Position numbers and translations under genes: made by a program. Below are positions 41,897 to 51,299 of a DNA stretch of 64,000 nt, piece by piece. The first letter of the stretch is position 1. The number at the start of each line of letters is the position of its first letter. Under the pieces are notes generated by a model, which was not told where the DNA came from, made no database searches, and saw only the letters and a list, made by a program, of their open reading frames with translations. Source of the DNA: Bacteroidota bacterium. Lineage in GTDB: Bacteria; Bacteroidota; Ignavibacteria; UBA10030; UBA8401. Location: positions 1 through 64,000 of the forward strand of contig DATJPT010000018.1 in NCBI GenBank assembly GCA_035506275.1, read 5' to 3'.

Positions 41897-44395
41897 TCAC
41901 TGACCATCATGACCGAGGTCTTTCACTCCCTGTATCAGAATATTTTGGTTGACAGGCATTTCATTCGTGAACACTGAGAGGCACTTCTTTTCCTTATTCC
42001 ACAAGATGCCGCCGTCAGAAATAGCCGCCTCTGCCTCGGACGATACAAACTTGAGCTGCTTGCCGTTAATATTTATCCATATCGGGTGAGAGAGCCCATG
42101 AAATTCAACGTGGTACTTCCGTTGCGTCGGCGCGTTCCCGTACTTTCCCGTGCTCGCTCCGATGCTCAACGTCATGATCGATTGAACAAAAACAATTTTG
42201 GTTGTCTGTATTTCTCCTTGTGTGCGGTACGATTCTGAAATGCCGTCGTCATCGACGAGGGTAAACTCACCGTCTTTCCCGACGTAGACACGCAGGAAAA
42301 GTTGATCCTTTTTGATGAAGGCGGTGCTGAGCGCAAAGGGGGCCATTGGAATCACCGAACCCGCCTTCACGAAAAGCGGGAGCGATCCGATCGGCGCGTT
42401 GCAGCGGATCTCGCGGCCGCCGCTTATCAGAGAATCGCTCCAAAAGTCGTACCACAATCCTTCGGGAAGCCAAACGGTGACGGTGCCGTCGTCGCTGCAG
42501 CGAGGTGCTACAAGAAGATCGCTCCCCCACATATATTCTAGGTCGTGGCTCCATGCCTCGGGATCGTTCTGGTGTTCGATGACCATCGCCCTCGCGATCG
42601 GCATCCCTGTTCTGGCAGCCTCGTGGGCGAACGTGTACGTATAAGGCATGAGTTCGTAACGGAGCGTGGAATATTTTTTTGCATCCCGCTGCGCATCGGC
42701 CGACCGGTCGAGGGGCCAGCGCGGCTGTCCCATGCCGTGAGGTTTCCAGAACGGCGAGAAGCTGCCGAATGCCATCGACCAATCCCGGTAGAGCGTGTCG
42801 TTCGGTCCCTTCCTCTTGCCCCATTCTGCATAGCCACCGGCGTCGTGGCCCCAGAAAGGAAATCCGGAAAGGCCGGCGAGCTGCATACCGCGGACCTGTC
42901 CTTTCATCTCCTCATACGTCGGGACGATGTCGCCGCTCCAGAGCGTCGCATACCTCTGTGCTCCCGCGGTCATGCCCCGCACCCAGACGAACGGCCGCCG
43001 TTCGGGTGCCAGTGTTCGGTCCCATCCTTCCTGCACCAGCGATTTCGCGATGAGGAAGAACCAGTAATTCTTCATTTCCATCCATGTTCGCCCGTTGCCA
43101 AGCACCATCGACGCGGGCGCCTTCCATAACTGGTCGAATTCATCGATCCAGAGAGCATCCCCCGGATAACCCAGTTTCGGACTGAGTGATTTTCTCCAAT
43201 GAAGATGCCAGAACCATTCGCGCACGTCGCTCCGCGTGAAATCGGGAGCGCTGTCGCCGAATTCGATGCTGTCGGTGACCGGGATGTTGAAAGAAGGACT
43301 CCACCGCTCGCTCGCCTTGGCGATGCAGCGGTTGAAGTCGATCGTGGAGACGAGGCCGTTCGACTTCAGCCACTGCTCGTACGCACGGGGGTCGGGAAAA
43401 CGGGTTGTATCCCACTCGAAGTATGAAATGCAGCGCATTCCGCCGCCGGCCCTCCACCGGTTGTCGTTGATCACATGGTCGAGCGGGAATCCCGCATTCC
43501 GGTGGTCGGTCACTTTCTGTTTCCACCAACGCTCGTCCGACGGAGCGGAGGAGAGCTCGTCGTTCGCTTTGTCCGAAAGGCCGAGTCCGAGCATAGCAAG
43601 AGGCGGAAGCCGCGGCCGCCCGGTCAGCTGTGTGTACCGGTCGATGATACTGCTGAACTCGGGTCCCGCCAGGAAAAAATAATCCATCCGCGCATTCCCC
43701 TCGAGCGTGAATTCGTAAAGACTATCCTTCCCGAAGGAGAAAGTATTTGGGAATGTGCTGTTGACGAAGAGCCCGTACCCCGAGCTCGAGAGAAAGAAGG
43801 GAACGATGAGGGGCGCCTGCTGATTGTTTTCGGTTCCGTAGTTGCGGCGGTAGAGCCCGCCTTGAAGGTCAAGGTGCTCCGAGCGCCCGTAAAAGTCGTG
43901 TCCAAGCCCTGTAAAGTGCTCTCGCGGATCCCACTCAAACGAGGCATGGATCGCCCCATCCGACCACCGAACGCCATCGCGTTCCGCAAGGAGTCTTCGG
44001 CGGTCTTTGAGGGAGAAGAACGACAGGCGCATGGGTCTCTTTTGCACTTGCAACTCAAGTCCGTCGTTGACGCCGGTCTCGAGGGAGAAGTACGTGCCGC
44101 GGTCGGTGAGCCGGAGGAGGCCGCTCCAGGCGTGAGAAACGACCATCTCGTACCGGTCGTCCGGAAAGAAGTCTTCGCCCCGGCGTGCCCATTGCAGGCG
44201 GAGAATGTAGTCGCCGTACGGGGTCACGCGCAGCCTCTGGCCCGTCGATGAAATGAAAACGATGCTGCGCCCTTCGGAGTCATGGCTTGCATATTCGCCG
44301 AGGTTTTCAGTTTCGGCAGCCCGCAGGGAGAAAGCCGCAGCAAGGATCATGAAGCTTAAAACGGGAAAGGAAAACGGAGCCAATGGGATTTTCAC
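41897..44395 (-). CDS. Glycoside hydrolase family 31
   Basis: A secreted alpha-glycosidase-type enzyme, 832 residues from GTG 44395. The N-terminus VKIPLAPFSFPVLSFMILAA... is a signal peptide. A beta-sandwich (to about 250) precedes the TIM barrel: WIDEFD carries the nucleophile-position Asp (about 418), WSGDIVP the acid/base-position Asp (about 489), and GLSGFPFWGHDAGGY and MPYTYTFAHEAARTGMPIARAM are GH31 hallmarks. The nucleophile is usually in DMNE, so WIDEFD is divergent. A longer start at 44470 is possible but would overlap a promoter-like sequence. Substrate (glucosyl, xylosyl or other) cannot be told. Confidence 0.88.
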   Translation of the reverse strand: MKIPLAPFSFPVLSFMILAAAFSLRAAETENLGEYASHDSEGRSIVFISSTGQRLRVTPYGDYILRLQWARRGEDFFPDDRYEMVVSHAWSGLLRLTDRGTYFSLETGVNDGLELQVQKRPMRLSFFSLKDRRRLLAERDGVRWSDGAIHASFEWDPREHFTGLGHDFYGRSEHLDLQGGLYRRNYGTENNQQAPLIVPFFLSSSGYGLFVNSTFPNTFSFGKDSLYEFTLEGNARMDYFFLAGPEFSSIIDRYTQLTGRPRLPPLAMLGLGLSDKANDELSSAPSDERWWKQKVTDHRNAGFPLDHVINDNRWRAGGGMRCISYFEWDTTRFPDPRAYEQWLKSNGLVSTIDFNRCIAKASERWSPSFNIPVTDSIEFGDSAPDFTRSDVREWFWHLHWRKSLSPKLGYPGDALWIDEFDQLWKAPASMVLGNGRTWMEMKNYWFFLIAKSLVQEGWDRTLAPERRPFVWVRGMTAGAQRYATLWSGDIVPTYEEMKGQVRGMQLAGLSGFPFWGHDAGGYAEWGKRKGPNDTLYRDWSMAFGSFSPFWKPHGMGQPRWPLDRSADAQRDAKKYSTLRYELMPYTYTFAHEAARTGMPIARAMVIEHQNDPEAWSHDLEYMWGSDLLVAPRCSDDGTVTVWLPEGLWYDFWSDSLISGGREIRCNAPIGSLPLFVKAGSVIPMAPFALSTAFIKKDQLFLRVYVGKDGEFTLVDDDGISESYRTQGEIQTTKIVFVQSIMTLSIGASTGKYGNAPTQRKYHVEFHGLSHPIWININGKQLKFVSSEAEAAISDGGILWNKEKKCLSVFTNEMPVNQNILIQGVKDLGHDGQ

Positions 44396-44916
44396 ACTCG
44401 GTGCAGGTTGATTTTGCTCGCGTGGACACTGAACAGCAGGAAGAATGTGAAAAAAAATTGGCTTTGTCAAATTGCCGGCGCGTTATTCTGCAATCAGATC
44501 GGCAAAACTCTTCATCTCCCAAGAGGAGGGTATCATGGTATGCTGTTGACCAGAAGCTATCCCAAAAGGATCCCTGGGATCGGGTGCCCTTCGTCGCGTT
44601 CGCTCCGCTCACTTGCTCCCCAAAGGGGTCCCTTAGGGGACAGGGTGAACATGCTCTTATTACGGTTCATACACTCTGTTCATCCTGAGCGAGTGGCGAG
44701 GTTTTATCGCGCCATGAGACGAAGGACATCCCTTCCCCCAAAAGACCCTTCGGGGAGTAAGCAATCCCGCTCGAAGAGCGGGAGAGCGCATCGTCAACGT
44801 CTGTAAGATTGTTGACCCGTTGCGAAAGACAAAACGACATATATTGAGATGACTTCTCTGTATCCCAATTCTGGCAGGCAGTTAATCCCCTTTTGGGGAA
44901 AAATTGAGTTTGGAAT
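44396..44916. other. Intergenic region with scattered short hairpins
   Basis: 521 bases with no gene. It contains the GH31 promoter (44442-44470) and a stretch at 44555-44790 that looks like worn dispersed elements: AAGGATCCCTGGGATCGG, CCCCAAAGGGGT, a GTTCATCCTGAGCGAGTGGCGAGG block and a small CCCGCTCGAAGAGCGGG hairpin. The last two types recur widely in bacterial genomes, by memory. Confidence 0.5.
44442..44470 (-). promoter_or_regulatory. Possible promoter of GH31
   Basis: On the minus strand TTGACA (44470-44465) and CATTCT (44447-44442) are 17 bases apart; the first box is perfect, the second keeps 3 of 6. A transcript would begin about 35 bases ahead of the GTG at 44395. Confidence 0.4.
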
Positions 44917-46587
44917 TTATTTTCTTAGCAGCGCGAACTTGCCCTTAATGGATTGGCTTTGGGTTTGGATAAAGTATATGTAGATTCCCGATGATGCGAT
45001 GAAGTTGTCGCTTTTTATTCCATTCCATTGGAATACTTGCCCGCGGAAAAGGGTCGATGGCCTTGTGCTTAGCGTCCCGGAATATACAAGTTTCATGTCG
45101 GACGAAAAAATAGAGAGGGTCCCAGTTACAGGACTCATTCCGTTCACAGGAAGATTGACTACTCTTGATCCGTCTGGTCGGAAGGGATCGGGGAATGGGT
45201 CGAGAATTGTATTTCCACCGACGAGAAACATGCTGTACCAGTTTGAGGGATCTGAGACGGTAAGGTTCGATGAAAGGGGGGAGTTCTGATTTTCAACGAG
45301 GGAATACGAGTACGGAAACGTCAACGGATATCGGACAATTCCGGAGTCAAGGTTGATGTTCGAGATGAGAAACGGCAATGTTTCCGTACCATCGCTGACG
45401 TCATAGTAGGCTGATGACAAAGCGAAAAGGCTTCCGCCTAATGATTGTGACGGAGGGGCAAAATAGATAGGTATCGAAACAATTTCCGGATAAAGCGCAC
45501 CCTCTGGATAGTAATGCAGAGAATCGCTGCGTGCACCCGTAAAATAATTCCAGACCGTCCATTCCGCAAAAGCGCTTTTGAAGCTAGAGTTGTATGGCGG
45601 CGCGCTTAAGGCCATATCGATAGCTTGAAGCGGCGGTACGAGGCTGATGTCTCTCCACGTTTGCAGCATTGCATCAAGACCGAATCGCTTGGCAATGAAA
45701 TGTCCCCAAATGGCCCTGCTGTACATGATGAAGTCATTAGAATTGAATGGTACCTGGGGGTTTGCAAACTGGCCTTCAACCGAACTCGTGTATTGGAGAT
45801 AGTCCTTGACCGCCGGGAAAACAACATCTTCCATCCATGCGGAAGTGAGTTCATAAAAAAATATGTCGCTTGTCCAATAGCCGTACGCACCGATCTGAAT
45901 GCTGTGATGAAGTTCATGCGCGAGAGTTACACGAAGAGCCGGCATCCCTCTATTGACCGGCGGATTTACCCATTGGAACGAATTGTCAACAGTAACAAAT
46001 GAAGTGTAGGTCTCTCCATCCGGCTTGCTGACAAGAGCGCTGTCCGGAGTTGTGAAGCCATAAAGAGGAGGGCCGATGGATGCCACATAAATGTCGTACT
46101 CCGGCCCCCCGCCAGCATCGCCATCTGCCGGTGACGGTAGATACCCTAATGTTTGAGTCTCAAATGTTTCACAATAATTTGCAATCGCCGCAACCGAATC
46201 GGCATATTGGTCAGCGGTACCTGGAATTTTCTGGTAGAGCGAATCGAGCATCGCGGGGGCGTCTGTCCCGGTCGTATCGTAATGAACCCGAAATCGTCCC
46301 GACAAGATGCTTTTTTGCGTGGCCGGGCGGTCTAAAATAGTCTCTAAAGCAGAACGCACCTCAGGACTGAGGCGGTCTCGATTTTTGATCGCAAATGAAA
46401 GTGCAGGCAATCCGCACATATCATGCGCGGCAATCGCTTGTCCGCCCCCTCTGAATTGTTCCAGAACTTGGTAACTATGAGCTCGGAGCGGTTGATTTGA
46501 GCCTAATACAATTTCGTTTTGACACAGAGCCGCCGGCCCGGCGCAAAAAAAGATAACTGCAATTGACCGCCCTGAAAGTAAATTCAA
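44917..46587 (-). CDS. Secreted MXAN_6640-type metalloprotease with degenerate sorting tail
   Basis: A 556-residue protein with an N-terminal signal (VIFFCAGPAALCQ). The zinc motif HELHH lies at 224-228 (RVTLAHELHHSIQIGAYG), with an aromatic, Gly-rich surrounding like the MXAN_6640 family of putative secreted proteases. Before it is a beta-rich region with DGDAGGGPEYDIYVASIG, also typical of that family. The C-terminal 90 residues resemble a T9SS tail, with DPFPDPFRPDG in the place of YPNPFNPxT and ending in KGKFALLRK. Third zinc ligand not identified. It is the last gene of a minus-strand block, 108 bases from the P-type ATPase end. Confidence 0.8.
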   Translation of the reverse strand: MNLLSGRSIAVIFFCAGPAALCQNEIVLGSNQPLRAHSYQVLEQFRGGGQAIAAHDMCGLPALSFAIKNRDRLSPEVRSALETILDRPATQKSILSGRFRVHYDTTGTDAPAMLDSLYQKIPGTADQYADSVAAIANYCETFETQTLGYLPSPADGDAGGGPEYDIYVASIGPPLYGFTTPDSALVSKPDGETYTSFVTVDNSFQWVNPPVNRGMPALRVTLAHELHHSIQIGAYGYWTSDIFFYELTSAWMEDVVFPAVKDYLQYTSSVEGQFANPQVPFNSNDFIMYSRAIWGHFIAKRFGLDAMLQTWRDISLVPPLQAIDMALSAPPYNSSFKSAFAEWTVWNYFTGARSDSLHYYPEGALYPEIVSIPIYFAPPSQSLGGSLFALSSAYYDVSDGTETLPFLISNINLDSGIVRYPLTFPYSYSLVENQNSPLSSNLTVSDPSNWYSMFLVGGNTILDPFPDPFRPDGSRVVNLPVNGMSPVTGTLSIFSSDMKLVYSGTLSTRPSTLFRGQVFQWNGIKSDNFIASSGIYIYFIQTQSQSIKGKFALLRK

Positions 46588-46695
46588 TTGTTTTGTCCTT
46601 GCCGCACTAGCATCGAGAGCACCCTTTCACCTCATCATCAGCGTTTGCAGACATTGTGTTTGTGTGATAGTTGACGAAATACGGCGGCGTATGCT

Positions 46696-48603
46696 TCATT
46701 TTCTTAATAACCTCGCCGAGTTCAAAATAAATCCCAACTCAGACCCTACGTGAATTAATGCGGCGGAGAGAGGAGTGAGAATTTGGAAAAACGCGAGAGA
46801 CACACCAACAACGTCAACAATGACCGTCCCCCAAAAATTGAACATGATGACCCGCAAGCTCTGTTTACTGATCTTCATTGCTTCTACAATCTTCATTAGG
46901 TTATCTGTTGTCAGTGCCATATCCGCGCTCTCAAGGGCAACCTCAGTTCCGGTTCCCATGGCGATGCCGACAGTTGCTTCAACGAGAGCGGGAGCGTCGT
47001 TGATGCCGTCGCCGACCATTGCAACGCTCCTTCCCTTTGATTCCAGTTCGCGAATTTTGCCCAGCTTTTGTTCCGGCAACGTTTCACCGAAGATTTCGTC
47101 AACGTGAAGCCTCTTGCCTACTGATCTTGCCACTGCCCATGAGTCGCCGGTCAAGAGTACCACGTGACAACCGAGTTTTTTCATCTCTTCGACCGCTTTT
47201 TCTGCCTCTGCGCGGAGAGTATCAGCAATAGCAATTGCTCCGACGACTTTTCCTTCGCTGGCGACGAGAATGCATGTTTCCCCCCGATCTTTTCTTTCAG
47301 CGACATAGTTGATCGCGGTCGAGTCAAGACCGATAGTCCGACCCTCAAAGAATGAAGTATTACCAAGCGCCACTTCCATTCCATCGATACGGCAGACAAG
47401 TCCCTGTCCCGGGAAATATTTTATTTCCGAATACTCTTCTATTCTGAGATGTTCCGTCCTTGCCCTCTCGACCACTGCTTTCCCGAGAGGATGTTCTGAG
47501 TGCTGTTCTGCCGAAGCTGCGAGCCGCAACACATCTTGTATGGCGAGAGCATTGAAGCTCCGGACATCAATTACCTGCGGTTTTCCCAATGTCAGGGTGC
47601 CGGTCTTATCAAGGACAATGGTATCCACCTTGCTGAGCAGTTCAAGGTAGACGCCGCCTTTCACGATGATTCCCTCTTTAGCAGTTCGCCCAATTCCCGC
47701 AAGAATCGCAAGCGGTGTCCCTGCGGCAACACCGCACGCTCCGGCGACAATAAGCGCAGCAATTGCGGAAACGATGTTGCGGGTCACGAAAAAAGTTACG
47801 ATAGCGCCCCCAAAGGCGAAATACACTAAACGTGCAGAGAGTATATCAGCTACCTTTTGAATTGGCGCCTTTGAATGCTCCGCCTGCTCAATGATCTCAA
47901 TGATTTTTCCAAATATCGTTTCTTTGCTTACACGATGTGTTTCAACTTCGAGAATCCCCGATTTGTTCATTGTCCCGGCGAAGACCTCATTGCCTTCAAC
48001 CTTTTCAACTGGGAGGGATTCACCGGTTATTGAAGACTGGTCGACAAACGAATTTCCCTTGATGACTATTCCATCGACTGGAATTCGAGTGCCCGGCTTT
48101 ATGATGACAGTGTCGTTGGCTCTGAGATTATCGATTGCAATTTCTTGTTCATTACTATCTCGACGGACCGTAGCCTTGTTCGGAAGCAAGCCAATGAGTT
48201 TCTTAATCACATTCCGCCCCCGTGACACTGTTAAATGCTCAAGGAGCTCTGCGAAAATGACGAAGAAAGTTATGACTAGGCCGGTAAAGAATTGCCCGAT
48301 GATAAGCGTTGCAACGACTGCGATGGTCATTGACAATTCCATCGTCATTCGGCGCTCACGGATCGCCTCATACGCCTCTTCGAACATTGGAAAGCCGCCA
48401 ACAAGAGTTGCCGCAAGAGCAATGAAGTCAAAAGATGAAATTGGCGTCAAAACTTTCAGCCAACTCAGCATGAGTGCAACAACCATTGTGGCGAGACGGA
48501 CGAGTTCTATTCGATGTTCTCTCAGTTGTGATCTCTCCATGAAGACCAGCTTTTCGTTTGGAACATTTCGGTTACCGTCTGTGATGATGCCGGGACTCTC
48601 CAT
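46696..48603 (-). CDS. P1B-type metal-transporting ATPase, without N-terminal metal domain
   Basis: A heavy-metal pump of about 635 residues. SITGES marks the actuator, DKTGTLTLG the phosphorylated Asp (about 332), SEHPLGKAVV the P1B-specific HP site, and GDGINDAPAL the hinge. There is no CxxC metal-binding domain in front. In the key membrane helix the usual CPC/SPC is replaced by ACGVAAGTP (Cys at about 290), an unusual site. The start is set at ATG 48603 because the terminator at 48610-48640 cuts the longer frame (to 48654); ATG 48540 is an alternative. It follows the TonB gene on the same strand, with a terminator between. Confidence 0.85.
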   Translation of the reverse strand: MESPGIITDGNRNVPNEKLVFMERSQLREHRIELVRLATMVVALMLSWLKVLTPISSFDFIALAATLVGGFPMFEEAYEAIRERRMTMELSMTIAVVATLIIGQFFTGLVITFFVIFAELLEHLTVSRGRNVIKKLIGLLPNKATVRRDSNEQEIAIDNLRANDTVIIKPGTRIPVDGIVIKGNSFVDQSSITGESLPVEKVEGNEVFAGTMNKSGILEVETHRVSKETIFGKIIEIIEQAEHSKAPIQKVADILSARLVYFAFGGAIVTFFVTRNIVSAIAALIVAGACGVAAGTPLAILAGIGRTAKEGIIVKGGVYLELLSKVDTIVLDKTGTLTLGKPQVIDVRSFNALAIQDVLRLAASAEQHSEHPLGKAVVERARTEHLRIEEYSEIKYFPGQGLVCRIDGMEVALGNTSFFEGRTIGLDSTAINYVAERKDRGETCILVASEGKVVGAIAIADTLRAEAEKAVEEMKKLGCHVVLLTGDSWAVARSVGKRLHVDEIFGETLPEQKLGKIRELESKGRSVAMVGDGINDAPALVEATVGIAMGTGTEVALESADMALTTDNLMKIVEAMKISKQSLRVIMFNFWGTVIVDVVGVSLAFFQILTPLSAALIHVGSELGFILNSARLLRK

Positions 48604-48609
48604 AACAAA

Positions 48610-48645
48610 CCGGGGCTTCATCGGTTGATGAAAGCCCCGGTTTTT
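48610..48645 (-). terminator. Terminator between the TonB receptor and P-type ATPase
   Basis: CCGGGGCTTCATC (48610-48622) and GATGAAAGCCCCGG (48627-48640) form a 13-bp stem with one bulged A and loop GGTT. T-tracts flank it on both sides (TTTTT on plus, TTTGTT on minus), so it may work in both directions. Confidence 0.75.
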
Positions 48646-48667
48646 CAATTGCATCAGGTATTCATGC

Positions 48668-51211
48668 TTACATGTGATAAGAGATTCTCAACACCACGTT
48701 TCGGGGTTCTTCCCAGCTAGCTCCGCTGAAATATGCGCCTTTGATCAAGTGCTGGTGATCCAGCAGGTTCGTCACGTAGAGTGACGGCTCAAGCGAAGAA
48801 CCTCCCTCAAGGTGAATTGTATGGCCGACAGCGATATTGAAGATCCACGATGGAGTTGTATGTGCATTCGTATTGAAATCGAAGAGACCGGTTTTGAAAA
48901 CAGCGTCTGGGTTCCCGTTGGAAAGACCCGACCCATAAATCCCAACAAGATTACAGAACCAATCTCGTGGTTGATAGTTGACGCCCGTCGTAATGGAAAG
49001 CCTCTGATCATGGTCGAGGTCCGTTCCGTCCCCATCGGTGTCAAACGGCAAAAACCCGCCGCTGAGAAGCCCCGTTCCATACGCATGCGTAAGTGCTCCG
49101 TTCATGAATCCCGAAAAAGGAGTCTCAGGGAGACTGTAAGTGAGTCCGAGCTCAATTCCCTGTGTGTACACATCTTCGATATTGACCGGAGTCTTGATGG
49201 CGCTGCTGCCGACAGTTTCATCGTCAACTCCAGGCGTCGCATGTTTGTAGAAGTAGGCCAGCTTGCTGCGGAGTCCGAAATCGAATCCGTGCGTATAGAC
49301 GGCTTCATAAAAATCATCCCTCTCCGGCAAGGTCGGAACAAGCGTGTTGCTGACATTGAGAGCGATGGTTTTTAGTCCTTCGATATTCGTCGGCATGAAT
49401 AGTTTACCGTAATACAAGTATGCGGTATTGTTTTCATCGATGAGGAAATTCCATCGGATTCGGGGACTGAGTTGGTGCTGGAGCGGGGCATCGGGGGCTA
49501 TGTGCTGGTCATAGCGTGCGCCGAGTTCAAACGATGTCCATTCAACGGGGTGATATTCAACCTCGCCGAATACTCCAAAATCGGATCCATTGAAATTTGT
49601 GTTGGAGTTGGGGCCGGGATTTTGGGCTGAGTCTTTTGAAGAATAATCCTCTTTACCGCTTGTGGCTGAGAAATTGAGACCAACTTTGTACATGAACTCG
49701 TGCGCCAGTCGCTTGTCGAAGGTGGTTCTCATGCCGACCGTCGTGAAGGTCCTGTCTTCGGAAAGCAAGTAATTGTCAACAGTGTCTCCCGCAAACTGGA
49801 AATTCGGCGGGTCGATCGATCCCGGCGTGTAAATGAGCTCACCTTCCCGTGCATAAGCTCCGATAAAAAGGTTTGATTCCTGATCGATTTCAGAATTCAG
49901 CGTATTGTAATACGATAAGGTCTGGAATGAATTCGACGTCTGTTGTATATCTTTGGCGATCCCTTCGACGGAGTCGTAGGGAACCTGTGTGTTGGTTTTT
50001 CCAAGATTCAGGTTGGCAGTCAGATATTCGTTGTCGCTGAGGATATAGTCGAATTTTCCGTAGAGGAAATAATCGAACCCATGGTCGTTAAAAATATCCG
50101 GGGTGGGCGGATCGATACGTCGGTCAGTCTCCTGTCGTGAACCCGAAAGGAAAAAGCCCAGCTTTCCGAGGTGGTCGCTAATAGAGAGATCCTGTCCGTT
50201 TGAATTCAGAGCCCGAAACGGACCGACTCTGCTGCCGAGGGTATCTCCAGCCGACGCAGATGTCCCTGGTGTGCCAGGTGAAAAAGACTTTGTCCCGTTG
50301 AGTGTCAGATAACTGCCCGCGTACGTCGAAGCGTCGAGGTGGAATGTGCCCGTTGGAACCTTATTATTGAGGTCTATGATTGCTGCAATTTGTCCGCCGT
50401 ATTCTGCAGGAAAACCGCCGGTGATAAAAGTTGCTCGGTCAATTACCTTAGGATCGACAACTTCGTTCAACCCTCCAAAGACTCCCAGCGGAACCGGAAT
50501 GCCGTCAACATAATATGTAAACTCGCCGTGTTGTCCGCGCACATGAACTTCTCCGGTAGGAGCTCGAGCCGCACCCATGAGATTTTCCTGGATGACGTTT
50601 GTCATCCGGACCGTAGGCGGAGCGTGAAACGTCTCCGATTCATATACCTGATTCGCGGTCATCGGGTTGATCGTCGATGAGGTCGGTTCCCGCTCTCCAA
50701 CGACAACAACTTCCTTTTGGGTTCCCAACGAATGCAGCGCAATCTTGTAAGTGCTGTGTTCTTTGTTAATGATGATCGAATCAACGAACGTGTCATAACC
50801 GACAAACCAGGCAGTGATACGGTAGCTGCCCGCATTGATATCGCGAAACCGAGCCTGACCAGCAGGATTTGTCACGGCGTAGGTAACATATTTTCCGTTT
50901 TGTGATAGCGCAACGCGCGCAAGCTCAATAGGGGCGTTCCCATCGGCGTCATTGACCGAAACCCGGAATTGCATCCGGCCTTCGTCAGCCGGGGGCTCAT
51001 CGGCATCATTCCTCGGTTTTTCTGGGCTTAGGATTCCAGCCGCAGGCATGCCATTTTCTTCGGAAGAGAGAATCTGGACCGGTCTCGCAAAGATTTTTCC
51101 GCCAGGCTGAGAGTTCTGATCCCCCGCTCCCTTTTCCGGTTGCAGACCGGTCTGGCCAAAAAGCCAGTTTGCACTGATCAAGAATGCTATAAAGACAAGA
51201 ATGGAACGCAT
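48668..51211 (-). CDS. TonB-dependent receptor with carboxypeptidase-regulatory domain
   Basis: An outer-membrane receptor of 847 residues. Signal peptide (LVFIAFLISANWLFGQ), then a charged linker, a CarboxypepD-regulatory beta-sandwich (about 78-170: FRVSVNDADGNAPIELARVAL...), a plug domain (VHVRGQHGEFTYYVDGIPVPLGVFGG) and a 22-strand-type barrel ending in the terminal aromatic region. The N-terminal domain is common in Bacteroidota surface receptors. Neighbours are a Cys/His-rich small protein upstream and a P-type ATPase downstream, which suggests metal or metal-chelate uptake, an inference from context. Confidence 0.88.
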   Translation of the reverse strand: MRSILVFIAFLISANWLFGQTGLQPEKGAGDQNSQPGGKIFARPVQILSSEENGMPAAGILSPEKPRNDADEPPADEGRMQFRVSVNDADGNAPIELARVALSQNGKYVTYAVTNPAGQARFRDINAGSYRITAWFVGYDTFVDSIIINKEHSTYKIALHSLGTQKEVVVVGEREPTSSTINPMTANQVYESETFHAPPTVRMTNVIQENLMGAARAPTGEVHVRGQHGEFTYYVDGIPVPLGVFGGLNEVVDPKVIDRATFITGGFPAEYGGQIAAIIDLNNKVPTGTFHLDASTYAGSYLTLNGTKSFSPGTPGTSASAGDTLGSRVGPFRALNSNGQDLSISDHLGKLGFFLSGSRQETDRRIDPPTPDIFNDHGFDYFLYGKFDYILSDNEYLTANLNLGKTNTQVPYDSVEGIAKDIQQTSNSFQTLSYYNTLNSEIDQESNLFIGAYAREGELIYTPGSIDPPNFQFAGDTVDNYLLSEDRTFTTVGMRTTFDKRLAHEFMYKVGLNFSATSGKEDYSSKDSAQNPGPNSNTNFNGSDFGVFGEVEYHPVEWTSFELGARYDQHIAPDAPLQHQLSPRIRWNFLIDENNTAYLYYGKLFMPTNIEGLKTIALNVSNTLVPTLPERDDFYEAVYTHGFDFGLRSKLAYFYKHATPGVDDETVGSSAIKTPVNIEDVYTQGIELGLTYSLPETPFSGFMNGALTHAYGTGLLSGGFLPFDTDGDGTDLDHDQRLSITTGVNYQPRDWFCNLVGIYGSGLSNGNPDAVFKTGLFDFNTNAHTTPSWIFNIAVGHTIHLEGGSSLEPSLYVTNLLDHQHLIKGAYFSGASWEEPRNVVLRISYHM

Positions 51212-51249
51212 AAAATTTTTCCCTCAAAAAATAATAGAGTATGAGAATA

Positions 51250-51267
51250 ACGGAATAATTATTCCGT
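51250..51267. promoter_or_regulatory. 18-bp perfect palindrome, possible operator
   Basis: ACGGAATAATTATTCCGT is an exact palindrome in the gap between the small Cys/His protein (ends 51300) and the TonB receptor (starts 51211). Size and AT-rich centre match operators for dimeric repressors of metal uptake. It is not a recognised Fur or Zur box. Confidence 0.5.
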
Positions 51268-51299
51268 ATCTCTTGAACGAGAGTTAACGTGAATGGCTG

